NCBI GenBank assembly: GCA_022836915.1
Contig: CP094668.1
Location: 3,658,001 to 3,722,000, forward strand
DNA length: 64,000 nucleotides
Reading direction: 5' to 3'
Source of the DNA: Paenibacillus sp. OVF10
Lineage (GTDB): Bacteria; Bacillota; Bacilli; Paenibacillales; Paenibacillaceae
The notes below the pieces were generated by a model. The model was not told the DNA's origin. It did no database searches and saw only the letters and a program-made list of their open reading frames with translations. The position numbers and the translations under genes were made by a program. This document shows positions 61,180 to 64,000 of the stretch, piece after piece; within the stretch, counting starts at the first letter, position 1, and each line of letters opens with the position of its first letter.

Positions 61180-62944
61180 CTAAAGATTTTTGATCCACAG
61201 TTTGGAGATGTCCATATATCCGAATTCTGCTGTCTGCATGCCGAAGATGCTCTGATCCAGTTCAGCCTGCTTGTTCATGTGACAGCCATGCAAGATCCAG
61301 CAGTGATCACGTAGCAAGGCTTCAGCTTCATCCAGGAGCGCAGTACGTTCTGCCCGATGAAGCTTAGCGAAATGATCCAGTTTGTCATCCAGTAGAGACT
61401 GGAATGCAGGAGACATACATATATGAAAATGGTTGGACAGGTTTTTGAAAAAATGAATCATGCCGTACTGCCAATCTTCCTCCAGTATCTCTTCAGCGAG
61501 GATCAATTGTGCGTTCGTGGTTTCCTCTGAGTTGAAATAATCCACAACGGCCTGCATGCTGATGTTCAGACCGATGGACGCTGCACGACGTTGGAACCAC
61601 TCCGCAACGTCTGCATCCTTATTATGCTTGTACGATAATGTTATCTTCTCACCTTGGTACCCGCAGTTATGCAGTAATTCACGAGCATGTCCAAGAGAAG
61701 CAACGGTCCAGTCTTGGGCTGCACTTTTCCAGGAAGGAAGCTGTTGGCCGGTGTGATCCGATTCCCGCCGAGATCTCGGACAAGCGCGACCGAATCATAG
61801 ACGATACGCAGGGCTTGTCGAAATAGGGGATGATGATGGATGCCTTCCTTGTGAAAATTGAACAGCATATACTGACAACCCAGCGCCGGATAATTGATAC
61901 TATTCGTCTGATCACAGCCTGTTGTGAGACTCAATCGATCTGTACCCGGTAGCTCATAATAGCGATCATTCGGACTCAGGTCAGGCACAAACCAGAAATG
62001 GACTTGATCCAGATGTGGCCGGATGCCGTAGTACGCATCAAAAGCGGTAAGCTTCAGCACATCTTCATTCAGCTCAGAGATCTGAAAAGGACCGGTACCT
62101 ATTAATGTATTGGTTACATTGTAATCGTAGGGCAGGATTGTCATCCGAATACAACTGAACAGATGCAAGAAAAACCGATTAGGACGATGTAGAACAAACT
62201 TGATGCAGTAATCGCCAGCTACTTCCGCTCGTTCAATATCCCGATACAACCAGATGGACGGACTATGCACATCAACCAATCGTTGCAACGTCGCTTGGAC
62301 ATCCCGGGATGTCATGACACGACCATTGTGGAAACGTACACCTTTTCGGAGATAGAAGGTCCATAATCGATGGTCCTCGCTGCATTCCCACATGTGAGCT
62401 AGTGCTGGCAGGAATGATTCTGTCTTGGCATCATAGGTGATCAACGTATTACAAACCTGGCTTAATAGGTAGGTTTCAAATGCAGTATAAACAAAGGCTG
62501 GGTCAAGATCACCTAACTGGCGTGACCTCATGATGCGCAGTATATCCTGACCAGAGGCAGTTTCTTCGTGGCTGTGAAATCCCATCTGTTGATGGAGGAG
62601 AGCATGAGCTGTTCTCGCAGTGAATCATGCATCTGAACGGTTCCAATGAGTTCAATGGCGTCTTTCATTTTGCCTTTAGCCAGAAGTTCGGTAAAACTCG
62701 CTTCCAGCGCTTCATTCATGCTTCGCAGCATCGTTAACTCCGAATGATGTCCACGACCACGCCCGGGTTGCCAATGGATAAAGCCTTGTTCCTCCAATTT
62801 TCTGAGAATGAATTTCACATTACGTGGGGTGCAGCACAAGGCAGCGGACAGGCTATCAATCGTTACCGCTACAGGTTCATGAAGCTTAAATGAAAGCTGT
62901 TCGGCCCCGGCGAGCCTTATAAAGTGTGTATGTAGGGTATCCAT
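61180..62944 (-). CDS. SgrR-like regulator: HTH plus solute-binding domain (two frameshifts)
   Basis: An N-terminal SgrR-type winged helix (~1-115, VTIDSLSAALCCTPRNVKFILRKLEEQGFIHWQPGRGRG) is fused to an SBP_bac_5-like domain (PAFVYTAFETYLLSQVCNTLITYD…LPALAHMWECSEDHRLWTFYLRKGVRFHNGR). No signal peptide, so it is a cytoplasmic sensor, not a transport protein. Frame breaks are at CCC 62581-62583 (NRWGFHSHEETASG) and CC 61691-61692 (LLLLGHARELLHNCGYQG). The corrected length is ~588 aa. Start ATG 62944 lies 8 nt after GAGGAG. It likely regulates the divergent MFS gene. Confidence 0.87.
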
Positions 62945-62968
62945 GGTCATGACTCCTCTATTAAAGGT

Positions 62969-62998
62969 GAAAAGTGTAGTCATATGTTTACACTTTTC
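62969..62998. promoter_or_regulatory. Perfect inverted repeat between the SgrR-like and MFS genes
   Basis: GAAAAGTGTA (62969-62978) and TACACTTTTC (62989-62998) separated by 10 bp. Its position, just upstream of the regulator's start and in the divergent region, suggests an operator. Confidence 0.65.
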
Positions 62999-63087
62999 TT
63001 TCCCCTTTATCCTTACAATTATACATTAGAAGAGGTAGTTCAAAAAGTCCGCTTTTGAAGCACTTAGAAAGAATAGGAGAAGTTCGC

Positions 63088-64000
63088 ATGAAGCAATATT
63101 TAAGGCAAATTCACCCCTTGGCATGGACCATCATTATCGGAACCATGTTTGGACGTCTTGTAACGTCAATGAGTATTCCGTTTCTATCCATCTATCTGAC
63201 ACGTGTACTAGAGGCTACACCGACCCAGACCGGTATTACTGTGGCAGTTAGCTCGCTGGCAGGTGTAATGGTCAGCTTTTATGGAGGTTATATTTCGGAC
63301 CGGATCGGTCGCAAAATCGTGATGTTAATCTCGGTATTTAGCTGGGCAGGTGTATTTTTCATTTTTTCAGCAGCAGAGCATCTATGGGTGTTCTTTGTTG
63401 CCAATACGTTAAACGGATTATGCCGCGCAGTATTTGAGCCCACCTCCAGAGCCCTGTTATCGGATATTACTTCTCCGGAGAACAAATTGCTGGTGTTCAA
63501 CCTCAGATATGCTGCAGTTAATCTTGGTGTGGTGTTTGGGCCAATTATCGGATTTCAGCTGGGATCATCTGAATCAACGTTCCCATTTGTGATTTCCGGC
63601 TTGATATACATAGCATATGGACTTGTATTATTTCTGCAATTCAAGCTACAGCATGCCAATCTGCCAGAGCGTCATCAGGCAACCGCACCACGTTTGCGTG
63701 AAGCACTCATAACCACCGGTCGCGACCGGGTATTTCTGCCAGTATTAATCGGTACCACATTTTGTGTTCTGGGTTACGGGCACTTTAGTTCTACGTTGGC
63801 ACAGTACTTGGCGAGGAGCCCGATCTTTGAAAATGGAAGTCAGATGTTCTCGTACATGCTTTCCCTGAATGCGGTGACGGTACTGATTATTCAGTATCCG
63901 CTTGTGCGAACCTTCCGAAACTTTCCACCGCTTGTTCCTCTGATTGTGGGTAACCTGCTGGTCGCAACCAGTCTGATGATGGTTGGAATCGCTGAAGGTG
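63088..64000 (+). CDS. MFS transporter (DHA-type), 3' truncated by the window end
   Basis: The frame is open from ATG 63088 to the window edge (304 codons). About nine membrane helices are visible so far. The MFS loop motif is YGGYISDRIGRKIVM, and the N-terminus is MKQYLRQIHPLAWTIIIGTMFGRLVTSMS. GGAGA lies 8 nt upstream. The pairing with an SgrR-like regulator recalls sgrR/setA of enterobacteria, so efflux of sugars or drugs is plausible, but the substrate cannot be read. Confidence 0.87.
   Translation, partial: MKQYLRQIHPLAWTIIIGTMFGRLVTSMSIPFLSIYLTRVLEATPTQTGITVAVSSLAGVMVSFYGGYISDRIGRKIVMLISVFSWAGVFFIFSAAEHLWVFFVANTLNGLCRAVFEPTSRALLSDITSPENKLLVFNLRYAAVNLGVVFGPIIGFQLGSSESTFPFVISGLIYIAYGLVLFLQFKLQHANLPERHQATAPRLREALITTGRDRVFLPVLIGTTFCVLGYGHFSSTLAQYLARSPIFENGSQMFSYMLSLNAVTVLIIQYPLVRTFRNFPPLVPLIVGNLLVATSLMMVGIAEG

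Overview
The window looks like chromosomal DNA of a Paenibacillus, probably from the plant-polysaccharide-degrading part of the genus. This rests on composition and gene content, not on a search. GC is moderate, SLH and FN3 cell-surface modules and CcpA-type cre boxes are present, and so are LicT/RAT antitermination, a T-box leader, a BirA-controlled ECF biotin transporter and a long asd of the type seen in this group. No rRNA, tRNA, CRISPR array, prophage, transposase or plasmid gene was recognised.

Layout. 1-1.8 kb: C-terminus of an SLH surface protein and a solitary treR. 1.9-12.5 kb: saccharide utilisation, with a DUF5107/TPR protein, a GH35 beta-galactosidase, a secreted GH5 beta-mannanase behind a cre/promoter, and L-rhamnose genes (bifunctional aldolase/dehydrogenase, then rhamnose isomerase). 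12.7-14.4 kb: an RNase J. 14.6-19.4 kb: a sucrose PTS locus, scrR-scrB-scrA, with two LacI-family operators. 19.6-23.5 kb: manganese catalase, a secreted GH5 endoglucanase and a lactonase-like amidohydrolase. 23.9-28.7 kb: a beta-glucoside locus of 6-phospho-beta-glucosidase, licT and bglP, with two RAT/terminator switches. 28.7-30.7 kb: an ABC-F ribosome-protection gene with an unusually elaborate leader. 30.8-34.1 kb: bioY divergent from ecfA and a fused ecfA'-ecfT, with a BirA operator between them. 34.3-39.5 kb: accessory genes (acetyltransferases, a cytoplasmic subtilase, a MerR/SDR pair). 39.8-47 kb: a two-component system divergent from a polyprenyl-phosphate glycosylation cluster (GT39-like, GT2, GtrA, GtaB). 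47.2-64 kb: a methyltransferase, lysine T-box plus asd, a MerR/aldo-keto reductase pair, a BASS transporter, a lipoprotein, an SDR, a TauE/SafE exporter, a double-domain isoprenoid synthase, a PAS hybrid kinase, and an SgrR-like regulator divergent from an MFS transporter that runs off the end.

The strongest regulatory find is upstream of the ABC-F gene. A consensus promoter is followed by a 14-codon leader nearly identical to the macrolide-arrest peptide ErmDL and by a perfect-palindrome intrinsic terminator. Next come a second 7-codon leader and a four-arm RNA that can sequester or free the ABC-F ribosome binding site. This looks like transcriptional and translational attenuation in series. 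A second find is a dispersed, structured intergenic repeat (four full copies and one half copy). Its copies sit in the scrBA leader, on both sides of the GH1 gene, against the ABC-F stop codon and inside the glycosylation cluster.

Quality caveat. About 29 reading-frame breaks occur in the 64 kb. Almost all are repaired by adding one base to a short homopolymer, as expected from pyrosequencing-like errors. Each affected gene is therefore given as one feature spanning the break, with the position named; corrected lengths assume that repair.
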